Shown: in pieces, positions 35,027 through 42,648 of the stretch
Layout of the letters: the number at the start of each line of letters is the position of its first letter
How positions within the stretch are numbered: position 1 is the stretch's first letter
NCBI GenBank assembly: GCA_017556745.1
Contig: JAFYMF010000004.1
Span: 1-64,000 of the forward strand
Reading direction: 5' to 3'
Source of the DNA: Clostridia bacterium
GTDB taxonomy: Bacteria > Bacillota > Clostridia > Oscillospirales > CAG-272
Length of the DNA stretch: 64,000 nucleotides
Program-made: the position numbers and the translations under genes
Notes under the pieces: model-generated
What the model was told of the DNA's origin: nothing
Seen by the model: the letters and a program-made list of their open reading frames with translations, nothing else
The model's database searches: none

Positions 35027-36763
35027 ATGAATAGTACTGAAATATTGGACTTGTTACGGTATGGGGAAAATATTAACTTGGAATGTAAAAAGGCAGAAGC
35101 TAATTTGCCTAATTCTGTATGGGAAACATATTCGTCATTTGCAAATACAGATGGTGGTGTTATACTATTTGGAGTCGAAGAGCATCGCAAAGAAATTGAT
35201 TTTGATAAAAGATTTACGTTTGTTTCGATAAATAATCCAGCTCAACGGATTGTTGATTTTTGGAACACCATCAACAGCGAGAAAGTAAGTGCAAATATTT
35301 TGGTCGATGCAGATGTGGGTGCTTGTGACGTTAATGGCTGTACAATTATATGGATTCGTGTGCCAATAGCCAACTATAAACAACGCCCCATCTATCTCAA
35401 CGGAAACCCCATAAAAGGAAGTTTTAAGAGAAACCACGAGGGAGATTATCATTGTACCGAAGAAGAAGTTAAAGCTATGCTACGTGATGCCAGTGATGCT
35501 GGAAATGACGGAGGATTGCTAATTGGCTATACTATGGATGACATTGACATGAATTCCCTTCGTTCTTATCGTATTGAATTTGAGCATAGAAATCCAGATC
35601 ACGTATGGAACGGCGAAGACGACCAAAGCTTTTTAAGACATATGGGTGGATATGCTATAGATCGTACAACTGGTAAGGGGTGGCTAACATCCGCAGGTTT
35701 GCTTATGTTTGGAAAAGGAATTTCTGTGCGTGAAAGATTTGACAATATTAGGATGGATTACATCGATGAAAGTAATCTTATACCCGGTAGTCGTTGGAGT
35801 GATCGCTTGACATATGATGGCATGTGGGAAAACAATCTCTACAATTTTATGCGCCAAGTAACGCCTAAATTAGTAGCTGGAATCAAACGTCCGTTCAAAC
35901 TTGAAGGAATGGTCCGTGTAGATGACACACCAATTCATAGAGCGATTCGCGAAGCCATTGTTAACATGATGATCCATAGTGATTACTTGATCACAGGTGT
36001 CTTAAAAATAATCAAGACAGACAATGGATATTTGTTTTCCAATCCCGGAAGCTTAAAATTATCAATTCAAAGCATCTATGAAGGTGGGCATTCTGTTGCC
36101 CGAAACCCTCGACTGCAAACCATGTTTAGAATGATCGGGTATGGTGATAATATAGGCTCTGGTTTCCCGACAATATTAAATGCATGGGGTGAGGAAAATT
36201 GGAGAAAGCCTGATTTAAGACAGCACGAAGAACTTCAGCAAGTAGATTTGAGGCTTTGGACAATTTCGTTAATGCCTCAAGAATGCACGGACTATTTGTG
36301 CAATTTATATGGATGGGTTTATCTAAATCTTCAAAGCGAAGAACAAATCATTCTTGGAACTGCTTACTTGGAATCAAGTGTAACCAATAGCAGATTACAA
36401 TCCATTCTTGAAATGAATAGTATAGAAATTGGACACCTACTCTCATCGCTTGTTACAAAAAACATATTGCTTGCAATACGAAAAGGCAGATGGACAAGTT
36501 ATCGATTAAATACTGAATATATAATCCCCGGTGAGCAACTTCAAGTTGAAGATGTATCTTCTGAAATAAGTTTCAAAAATGACACAGACAAAATTATTTA
36601 CCAGTATATTGTGACAAATGGCTTTATTACATCCCCTCAAATACTGGGGATCACTAAAATAAAAACCTCTCAAGGTGCAAATGTAGCTTTGGGTAGATTG
36701 ATGAGCGCAAATTTGATAAAAAAAGTTCGTAAAGGACGACAATTTATTTACGAACTAAATTAA
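35027..36763 (+). CDS. AlbA_2/Schlafen-domain ATP-binding protein
   Basis: A 578-residue protein. The N-terminal AlbA_2 (Schlafen-like) domain spans about 1-140 (ENINLECKKAEANLPNSVWETYSSFANTDGGVILFGVEE). A HATPase_c_4/RecG-like C-terminal domain spans about 290-420 (VDDTPIHRAIREAIVNMMIHSDY; VARNPRLQTMFRMIGYGDNIGSGFPTI). A winged-helix tail lies near 500-578. The family includes transcriptional regulators and several defence-locus proteins. An AAGGAG site lies 10 bp upstream of the ATG. It is part of the accessory island; its precise function is not known. Confidence 0.85.
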   Translation: MNSTEILDLLRYGENINLECKKAEANLPNSVWETYSSFANTDGGVILFGVEEHRKEIDFDKRFTFVSINNPAQRIVDFWNTINSEKVSANILVDADVGACDVNGCTIIWIRVPIANYKQRPIYLNGNPIKGSFKRNHEGDYHCTEEEVKAMLRDASDAGNDGGLLIGYTMDDIDMNSLRSYRIEFEHRNPDHVWNGEDDQSFLRHMGGYAIDRTTGKGWLTSAGLLMFGKGISVRERFDNIRMDYIDESNLIPGSRWSDRLTYDGMWENNLYNFMRQVTPKLVAGIKRPFKLEGMVRVDDTPIHRAIREAIVNMMIHSDYLITGVLKIIKTDNGYLFSNPGSLKLSIQSIYEGGHSVARNPRLQTMFRMIGYGDNIGSGFPTILNAWGEENWRKPDLRQHEELQQVDLRLWTISLMPQECTDYLCNLYGWVYLNLQSEEQIILGTAYLESSVTNSRLQSILEMNSIEIGHLLSSLVTKNILLAIRKGRWTSYRLNTEYIIPGEQLQVEDVSSEISFKNDTDKIIYQYIVTNGFITSPQILGITKIKTSQGANVALGRLMSANLIKKVRKGRQFIYELN

Positions 36764-36784
36764 CAAACTATTACGCCAAATACA

Positions 36785-36870
36785 AAACACCAACTAAATA
36801 TCATCCAATACACCAACTACTGGGTTGGTGTATTAGGGATAACAATTGGTGTATCAGTTGGTGTATTTCG
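36785..36870. repeat. Cluster of ACACCAACT / TTGGTGT half-sites
   Basis: An 11-bp perfect inverted repeat AATACACCAAC/GTTGGTGTATT (36807-36834, 6-base loop) is flanked by another ACACCAACT (36787-36795) and by two further TTGGTGTAT copies (about 36846 and 36859). The cluster lies between the Schlafen-type gene and the MazG-like gene and could be a terminator plus operator sites. Confidence 0.65.
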
Positions 36871-36912
36871 CACTGAGTGGGTTGTATGCACACATTGAAA
36901 GGCAGAAAAACA

Positions 36913-37230
36913 ATGACCAAAATCTACAATAAACTCGTTCGCGACCGTATTCCCGAAATCATTGAGGCATCCGGCGCAGAGTGCAAAACCGAAATTCTCT
37001 CTGACGAGAAGTATCTTGAAATGATTGACGCAAAGCTCGATGAAGAGCTTGCGGAATACCATAAGGATCAGAATATCGAAGAACTTGCTGACCTGCTCGA
37101 GGTTATTCGTGCAGCCACCATTGCTCGCGGATATACCCTTGAGGAGCTTGAGGTTGTAAGAGCAAATAAAGCTGAAAAGCGTGGCAGATTCGAGAAAAAG
37201 ATTCTTTTGATTGAAACTATCGAAAAGTGA
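36913..37230 (+). CDS. MazG-like / phosphoribosyl-ATP pyrophosphohydrolase-like protein
   Basis: A 105-residue all-alpha nucleotide pyrophosphohydrolase. It starts MTKIYNKLVRDRIPEIIEASG, and the metal-binding helices carry the conserved acidic pattern KLDEELAEYH and EELADLLEVIRA. The ATG at 36913 is preferred over an upstream extension because MxKxYNKLVRD is the usual N-terminus. Members hydrolyse (d)NTPs or PR-ATP. No his genes are nearby; instead it is 9 bp upstream of a helicase gene, so a role in the island, possibly depleting nucleotides during phage attack, is an inference. Confidence 0.85.
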   Translation: MTKIYNKLVRDRIPEIIEASGAECKTEILSDEKYLEMIDAKLDEELAEYHKDQNIEELADLLEVIRAATIARGYTLEELEVVRANKAEKRGRFEKKILLIETIEK

Positions 37231-37239
37231 GGTGATACT

Positions 37240-39534
37240 ATGGCTGAATACAGATCTGCATCGGGCAGTTCCGCCGAGGATCTGTTTATAGAGCTGTTTG
37301 CCGATACGTTCGGCGCAGAAAAAGCGGGATATCTGTATTCGCAGTATCCCTTCTATGACATTTATCAAAATGCGCGTTTTGCGGACTTTGTTCTTGAAAA
37401 CGGCGCAACGCGCGTTGCCATCGAAATCGATGACCAAGCATCTCACGATCCGAGGCATATTTCGGTGGACAAGTTCTGCGATGACCTTTTGAAGCAAAAC
37501 AGTATGGTTCATCTCGGCTGGGATATCTACCGTTTTGCTGTTCGTCAAATGCAGAAGCAACCGGAAACGGTTAAGGATGAGCTCCGCGTATTTCTTGGCA
37601 ACGATCCTCGGTTTAAGGAGATCGAGGATTACCTGCCTACCCAGCAAGGCAAGGCGCTTGACGGCGAGAAGCTGGAGCTTCGCGAATATCAGCAAGAGGC
37701 GCTTGCTTCCCTTGAGACTATGCGCGCGAACAAGGAGACCATTGCACTGCTTTATCACGCCACCGGCACCGGCAAAACCGTTACCGCTGTTATGGATGCG
37801 AAGCGTTGCGGTGGAAGAGTTCTGTTCGTAGCCCACACAATGGAGTTGGTCAATCAGGCGTACAACACTTTTAAGAATCTGTGGAATACCGCTTCTGTCG
37901 GCAAATTTGCTGACGGCATAAAAGACACCGATTCGCATGTTATCTGTGGTAGTATTCAGAGTGTTGCCTTGAACATCGAACTCTTCCAAGATAATGACTT
38001 TGACTATATCATTATCGATGAGGCGCATCATGCCTCCGCTGATACATACCAAAAGGTTCTCGCCTATTTCAAACCCAAGTTTACGCTTGGGCTTACGGCT
38101 ACTCCGGAACGTGCCGATGACACTAACATTCTTGAGATTTTCAAAAATACGGCACACAATTTGGACATCCAGACCGCTGTGGAAATCGGCGCACTCGTGC
38201 CCGTTCGTTGTATCCGAATTCACACCAATATTGATATGACAAAGGTGCGCTTCAATAGCGTACAGTACAACATCCGAGACCTTGACGATAAGATATTCGT
38301 TCCCGAACGCAATCAGCTGATTGTGGACACGTGGCTGTCTTATGTAAAAAACAAGAGAACCGTTGTCTTCTGCGCTTCGGTCAAGCACGCCGAGCAGATT
38401 GCAAGGCTGTTCCAAAATGCCGGAATCGCCGCACTTGCGGTGTCCGGTAGCATGAAAACATCAGAGCGAAATGAGCAGCTTGCCAAATTTGCAAGCGGTG
38501 ATATTAAGGTGCTCTGCGCCTGCGACCTTCTCAACGAAGGTTGGGACTGTCCTCAAACTGAGGTGCTGTTTATGGCAAGACCGACAATGTCGAAGGTGCT
38601 CTATACCCAGCAACTTGGTCGCGGTATGCGTAACTGTGAAGGCAAATATCACCTCATGGTCTTTGATTTCGTAGATAACGCAAGCCAATATAATGCGCCG
38701 TATTCTATGCATCGCCTATTCAAGCTGAAGGACTACCACGCAGGTGGAACAGTTCTCGGCAGAAAAGGCGATAGAGAGGCTGAGGCGGATCTGTATGCTA
38801 AAGGTGAGCGCCCCGACGCAGTAATTGATTATCCTGTGGATGCTACCGATTACGAAATCGTAGATATTTTCAATTGGCAAGAAGAAGCCGCAGGAATGAT
38901 CAGCCAAATGGAATTTATCCGTCGTGTTGACGTTCAGTCCGAAACCATTGAACGATATGTTCGCGACGGAATGATCCTCCCCGACCTTGTTATCCCTATG
39001 GGCGAACACCGCACCTTTAAGTATTTCAAAGAAGAAACGCTTAAGGCATATGCCGAGCAGTACGGTTGGGAGCTAATTGACGATAGTAACCGTAAGGATC
39101 TGTTCATGGATATGATTGAAAAAATGACCATGGATCACTCCTACAAGCCTGTACTCCTTAAGGCAATACTTACGTACGCCGACGCTAACGGTAGAGTGAA
39201 AATATCCGATATCGTTTCCTATTTCCGCTCTTTCTACGAATCGCGCCGTACCGCAGGTCTCGTTGTTGAAAAAGAAAATAGTATCTTCGCCAAGCCCGAT
39301 TATACGGACAAGCAGGCTGAGCGCAATATTCTTTCCAACTCATTTAAGAGATTCGAGGATATGAATATGTTCAGACATACGAAAACACTCGGCGTTGTTG
39401 AAGTGGATTCTACTGTGTGGAAGAAACTGACCGATGTGGAGAAAAGGTGGATCGAATCTATTTGCGATGAACGACTGGAGAAATATTATCAGCGGATAAT
39501 TGGGATAGTATCGCAAAACTCGAATAAATCATGA
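37240..39534 (+). CDS. Nuclease-like domain fused to SF2 DEAD/DEAH helicase
   Basis: A 764-residue protein. Residues about 1-125 look like a PD-(D/E)XK restriction-type domain (ARFADFVLENG followed by VAIEIDDQASHDP). The SF2 helicase core follows: LREYQQEALASLE, Walker A HATGTGKT (about 179-186), DEAH box IIIDEAHHASAD, LTATPERAD, and QLGRGMRNCEGKYHLMVFDFVDNA as motif VI. The C-terminal 250 residues are unassigned. It resembles restriction-helicase proteins of defence islands, but no methylase gene lies nearby. An open frame on the opposite strand is a shadow. Confidence 0.85.
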   Translation: MAEYRSASGSSAEDLFIELFADTFGAEKAGYLYSQYPFYDIYQNARFADFVLENGATRVAIEIDDQASHDPRHISVDKFCDDLLKQNSMVHLGWDIYRFAVRQMQKQPETVKDELRVFLGNDPRFKEIEDYLPTQQGKALDGEKLELREYQQEALASLETMRANKETIALLYHATGTGKTVTAVMDAKRCGGRVLFVAHTMELVNQAYNTFKNLWNTASVGKFADGIKDTDSHVICGSIQSVALNIELFQDNDFDYIIIDEAHHASADTYQKVLAYFKPKFTLGLTATPERADDTNILEIFKNTAHNLDIQTAVEIGALVPVRCIRIHTNIDMTKVRFNSVQYNIRDLDDKIFVPERNQLIVDTWLSYVKNKRTVVFCASVKHAEQIARLFQNAGIAALAVSGSMKTSERNEQLAKFASGDIKVLCACDLLNEGWDCPQTEVLFMARPTMSKVLYTQQLGRGMRNCEGKYHLMVFDFVDNASQYNAPYSMHRLFKLKDYHAGGTVLGRKGDREAEADLYAKGERPDAVIDYPVDATDYEIVDIFNWQEEAAGMISQMEFIRRVDVQSETIERYVRDGMILPDLVIPMGEHRTFKYFKEETLKAYAEQYGWELIDDSNRKDLFMDMIEKMTMDHSYKPVLLKAILTYADANGRVKISDIVSYFRSFYESRRTAGLVVEKENSIFAKPDYTDKQAERNILSNSFKRFEDMNMFRHTKTLGVVEVDSTVWKKLTDVEKRWIESICDERLEKYYQRIIGIVSQNSNKS

Positions 39535-39566
39535 AGATGTGTAATCGACTGAAATGAGGTAAAAAT

Positions 39567-40595
39567 ATGGAAATAAAGCTTCCGAAAACACAAATAGATT
39601 ATGCTCGACTCAAAGAAGCAAAATCATTATTCGCAAAAGGATCGCGAGCAAAATCTGTTTATCATTACACATCAATTAGCGGACTACAGGGCATTCTAAG
39701 CAGCAAAACGCTTAGATTTACCAATATTAAATACATGAACGATAAAGATGAGATCGTTGCAGGTTTGGATAGTATGGCGAAAGCTCTAAATGTTGATGAG
39801 AATGAGCGCGAAGCTATGCTATCATCGTTCATTAGCCACGGTGCACAAACATTTGTATGTTGCTTTTCGTTAGATGCGGATTCGCTCCCGATGTGGAATT
39901 ATTACACAAAAGAGATTAATAATCAGGGTTATAACATCGAATTCGATGACAAGAAATTAGTCGAAAGCATTTTGCGTAGCAATCCGCTTTTGGACGGTTG
40001 TGATATCTCTTTTGGAAATATTGATTACAGTAAAGATAATAATTCCGAATATAGTCAAGCAATTACAAGCGGGATTTTATCTTCGGTACAAATCGCGGTA
40101 TCAAAATTGTTTATTGCGGTGATAAAAGGGGCAAATGTTAAACGCTCGACAGACACAGAATCATCGATAAAAGATTGGGAAGCCCTAATCAGCGATTCAG
40201 AAAAGAAACAAAAGCTTACAAATCTCCCCATATATTTTTTCAATGGTGAAAATTGCAAGTTTGACAAAGATGTTTTTGGAAACTACATATTTTTTGTCAA
40301 GCGAGATCATTTTATCCAAGAGCAAGAATTCAGAATCGTCATCACTGTGCCAGACAAGCTTCTGCCTAAATTAAAGGAAAATGGACTCTATAAATTCCGC
40401 ATTAGTAACGGGGTTTTGGTTCCCTATTTAGAATTGGCTTTTTCTGAAGATGTTGTAAAAAGTGTCACAATTTCTCCAACGGTTCAAAGCGATTTGGTTG
40501 AGTTGAGCATTCAAGATTTCATGAAATATTGTGAGTATGATATTCAAGATTTTTCGGAATTTATAAGGCACTCAAAGGTACCTGTTAGGTTCTGA
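39567..40595 (+). CDS. DUF2971-family protein
   Basis: A 342-residue protein with the hallmark segments VYHYTSISGLQGILSSKTLRFTNIKYMNDKDEI (about 31-63) and FVCCFSLDADSLPMWNYYTKE (about 93-113), plus a later FVKRDHFIQEQEFRIVI. The YHYTS and MWNYY motifs recall an ADP-ribosyltransferase-like fold, but activity is not shown. DUF2971 proteins are common in defence and accessory islands. It follows the helicase gene by 32 bp, with a GAGGT ribosome site. Confidence 0.8.
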   Translation: MEIKLPKTQIDYARLKEAKSLFAKGSRAKSVYHYTSISGLQGILSSKTLRFTNIKYMNDKDEIVAGLDSMAKALNVDENEREAMLSSFISHGAQTFVCCFSLDADSLPMWNYYTKEINNQGYNIEFDDKKLVESILRSNPLLDGCDISFGNIDYSKDNNSEYSQAITSGILSSVQIAVSKLFIAVIKGANVKRSTDTESSIKDWEALISDSEKKQKLTNLPIYFFNGENCKFDKDVFGNYIFFVKRDHFIQEQEFRIVITVPDKLLPKLKENGLYKFRISNGVLVPYLELAFSEDVVKSVTISPTVQSDLVELSIQDFMKYCEYDIQDFSEFIRHSKVPVRF

Positions 40596-40649
40596 TATAG
40601 TTTATGTAGGATGCAATTATACTTCTACAAAAGTTTTGTTGGGGGATTT

Positions 40650-41150
40650 ATGACAAAGCAAGAATTTCTTAAATATTGCTTCAATACATACGGCACCTCG
40701 CCTGATTATCCGTTTGACGAGGATTTTGAAACGGCGGTGCTGAGGCACGCGGACAACCGCAAGTGGTATGCCCTTGTGATGCGCGTATCGCGGCGCAAGT
40801 TTGGATTTGACAGCGACGAGGTTATTGACGTTGTTAATCTCAAGTTGCCGACTGAGATGTTCGGTTCGTTTGGTGCAACCGACGGTGTCTACCCGGCATA
40901 TCACATGAATAAGCTCCATTGGGTCTCGGTGCTTCTTCCCGACGCACCCGATGATGTGGTGCAGTTTCTCGTGAACGTGAGCTTTGAGGCAACGAAAGAC
41001 AAACGGAAACGCCAAAATTGCGAACCAATGGGAAGACTGAAAAAGCCTTATACCACAAGGCTTTTCGAGGTTTTTAAGAGAGTAAAAAGCTCTCTCGGAG
41101 GGTCAATTTTTGATACGAACCGAAACGAGATTTCAGCGTGCAAAACATAG
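40650..41150 (+). CDS. MmcQ/YjbR-family protein with C-terminal extension
   Basis: A 166-residue protein. Residues 1-115 match the YjbR family (CyaY-like fold; MTKQEFLKYCFNTYGTSPDYPFDEDFETAVLRHADNRKWYALVMRV, then YHMNKLHWVSVLL). Family members usually end near 115-120 residues. Here the frame runs on for about 50 residues through a terminator-like hairpin (41041-41066), so the original stop was probably lost. A GGGGGA site sets the ATG at 40650. It is the last gene before tRNA-Ser. Confidence 0.8.
   Translation: MTKQEFLKYCFNTYGTSPDYPFDEDFETAVLRHADNRKWYALVMRVSRRKFGFDSDEVIDVVNLKLPTEMFGSFGATDGVYPAYHMNKLHWVSVLLPDAPDDVVQFLVNVSFEATKDKRKRQNCEPMGRLKKPYTTRLFEVFKRVKSSLGGSIFDTNRNEISACKT
41041..41066 (+). 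terminator. Hairpin inside the YjbR C-terminal extension
   Basis: AAAAGCCTT-ATACCAC-AAGGCTTTT stem with a T-run, a terminator by shape although it lies within the coding frame. Confidence 0.45.
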
Positions 41151-41151
41151 T

Positions 41152-41202
41152 AAAAAGCACCTGATTTTTAGCAAACATCACTAAAATCAAGTGCTTTTTA
41201 TT
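41152..41202 (+). terminator. Terminator at the island / tRNA-Ser junction
   Basis: AAAAAGCACCTGATTTT pairs with AAAATCAAGTGCTTTTT, with one mismatch and a 14-base loop, just after the stop at 41150. Confidence 0.8.
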
Positions 41203-41210
41203 TGTTAAAA

Positions 41211-41298
41211 TGGCGGAGGGAGTGGGATTCGAACCCACGTGCCCAGAGGGCAAACGGTTTTCAAGACCGCCTCGTTATGACCACTTCGATATCCCTCC
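41211..41298 (-). tRNA. tRNA-Ser(TGA)
   Basis: The 88-nt gene has acceptor arms GGAGGGA/TCCCTCC, anticodon arm CGGTC-TTGAAAA-CCG with TGA, a long variable arm (GCCCTCTGGGC) typical of Ser, a T loop GTTCGAATC, and an encoded CCA. Its 3' end faces the accessory island. Confidence 0.97.
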
Positions 41299-41404
41299 GA
41301 GTGGTTATGGACGAATAACATATAGATAATACCACATTAAAATGAAATTGTCAAGGAATGAATGAGAAAAATAAGAAAAATTATTAAAACTTTTGAGTTT
41401 TATC

Positions 41405-41433
41405 TTGATTTTTTTAAACGTGTGTGCTAAAAT
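41405..41433 (+). promoter_or_regulatory. Promoter for secG
   Basis: TTGATT (41405-41410) and TAAAAT (41428-41433) are 17 bp apart. A leader of about 145 nt follows, with a CGTACGG/CCGTACG repeat just before the start (41551-41573). Confidence 0.5.
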
Positions 41434-41582
41434 ATTAATGCTTTTGATATTTACGGCAGTTTTTGCCGTCTTTTGGTATGCTTACAAGTACCGTGCGTCG
41501 TCCCCGGTAGGCGCGAATTAATAAACAGATATTTCGGGGGGAAAGGATATCGTACGGCAGTTTCCGTACGGGTAATAAATAA

Positions 41583-41993
41583 ATGTTTGAAACTATTCTT
41601 GGTATAGCCCTTCTTGTTATGTCTGTGTTCATTATCATTGCTGTTCTTATGCAGCATGGTAAGTCTCACGGTCTTTCCGGTACTATCGCCGGCGGTGCAG
41701 AGACCTTCTTCGGTAAGAATAAGGGTGCGTCTATCGACAGCCTTCTTTCTAAGGTTACCACTATTGTGTCTGTTATCTTTGTAGTTGTTGTTATCATTGC
41801 TTACATCGCACAGGATACTACTACTACCTCCGGTACCGGTAACAATGTTGTTACTAACACAACCACCGCTGCAACCGAGACTACCGTACCCAGCGAGACT
41901 ACTGCTCCCAGTGATACCACTGTAGCAGATGAAACCACTGTAGCGGACGATACCACTGCGGCAGATGTTGCAGAGACTACTGTTGCTGAGTAA
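41583..41993 (+). CDS. secG: Preprotein translocase subunit SecG with Thr/Asp-rich tail
   Basis: A 136-residue protein. Residues 1-80 are a normal SecG with two membrane helices (GIALLVMSVFIIIAVLMQ; VTTIVSVIFVVVVIIAYI) and the loop GLSGTIAGGAETFFGKNKG. The C-terminal 55 residues are an unusual low-complexity tail of Thr, Ala, Asp, Glu and Val with short repeats (TTVADETTVADDTTAADVAETT). Typical SecG proteins have about 75 residues. The tail resembles the linkers of this organism's lipoproteins and should lie on the extracytoplasmic side. Confidence 0.93.
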   Translation: MFETILGIALLVMSVFIIIAVLMQHGKSHGLSGTIAGGAETFFGKNKGASIDSLLSKVTTIVSVIFVVVVIIAYIAQDTTTTSGTGNNVVTNTTTAATETTVPSETTAPSDTTVADETTVADDTTAADVAETTVAE

Positions 41994-42022
41994 TTTTTTT
42001 CGAAAAATATAATAGCTGCAAA

Positions 42023-42081
42023 CGGGAAGCACAATATATACCGGCCTTGTGCGGCGCGGTTGTCTTGGCTTCCCTTTTTTG
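42023..42081 (+). terminator. Terminator after secG
   Basis: GGGAAGC(ACAA) at 42024 pairs with (TTGT)CTTGGCTTCCC, followed by TTTTTT; a long internal loop is present. Confidence 0.75.
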
Positions 42082-42096
42082 TACGGAGAATACGTT

Positions 42097-42624
42097 ATGA
42101 TCAAAGAAGATGCAATAAGAATAAGTATCAAGTCTGTACAGTATGACCTGGACGGCAAGGGAACAGAACTGTTTTTTGCTGAGGACGGCACTCCGTTTGT
42201 AGAGCAGACTACATCTGCCGACAAAAAGGATAAAGGCAAGGAAACTAAGGAGAATACCATTGAACTTGATACCGACGGTATCATTAAATACTCAAATGGA
42301 AGAATAGAGTTATCATACGACGAAACTGAACTCACCGGCATGGAGGGGTCTACCACTGCTCTTTATTTTGACGAGGATAACAGAGGACTTGTTACCATGC
42401 TCAGACAGGGTGCGGTCAACACCGTTCTTGTATTTGAAGAGGGTAAACGCCATGTGTGCGTTTATGAGACCGAGTATTTCCCATTTGAGTTGACAATCCA
42501 TACCTATCGCGTGGAAAACAATCTTGGACCTGACGGTGGTACTTTTTCGATAGATTACGTTATTGAGATACACGGCAGTGCTTCTGAGCGTACCCGGTTC
42601 AAGCTGACAGCAAGAAAAATATAA
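42097..42624 (+). CDS. DUF1934 (YwiB-like) protein
   Basis: A 175-residue beta-barrel-like protein of the DUF1934 family (calycin-like fold). It has IRISIKSVQYDLDGKGTELFFAEDGT, IIKYSNGRIELSYDETELTGMEGSTTALYFD and the C-terminal FSIDYVIEIHGSASERTRFKLTAR. An acidic/basic insertion (SADKKDKGKETKENT) lies at about 40-55. The ATG at 42097 follows a CGGAGAA site. Function is unknown. It lies in a housekeeping run before holA. Confidence 0.8.
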   Translation: MIKEDAIRISIKSVQYDLDGKGTELFFAEDGTPFVEQTTSADKKDKGKETKENTIELDTDGIIKYSNGRIELSYDETELTGMEGSTTALYFDEDNRGLVTMLRQGAVNTVLVFEEGKRHVCVYETEYFPFELTIHTYRVENNLGPDGGTFSIDYVIEIHGSASERTRFKLTARKI

Positions 42625-42648
42625 GATAAACTGATATAGGAGGTTCTT

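Noticed and set aside
36817..38415. A 532-codon open frame on the minus strand across the MazG-like and helicase genes
   Set aside because: The + strand frames carry clear MazG-like and helicase motifs and ribosome sites; the reverse frame has neither.
33650..41300. Integrase or transposase in the island
   Set aside because: No frame with tyrosine or serine recombinase or DDE motifs was found; only the Xis-like protein points to mobility.
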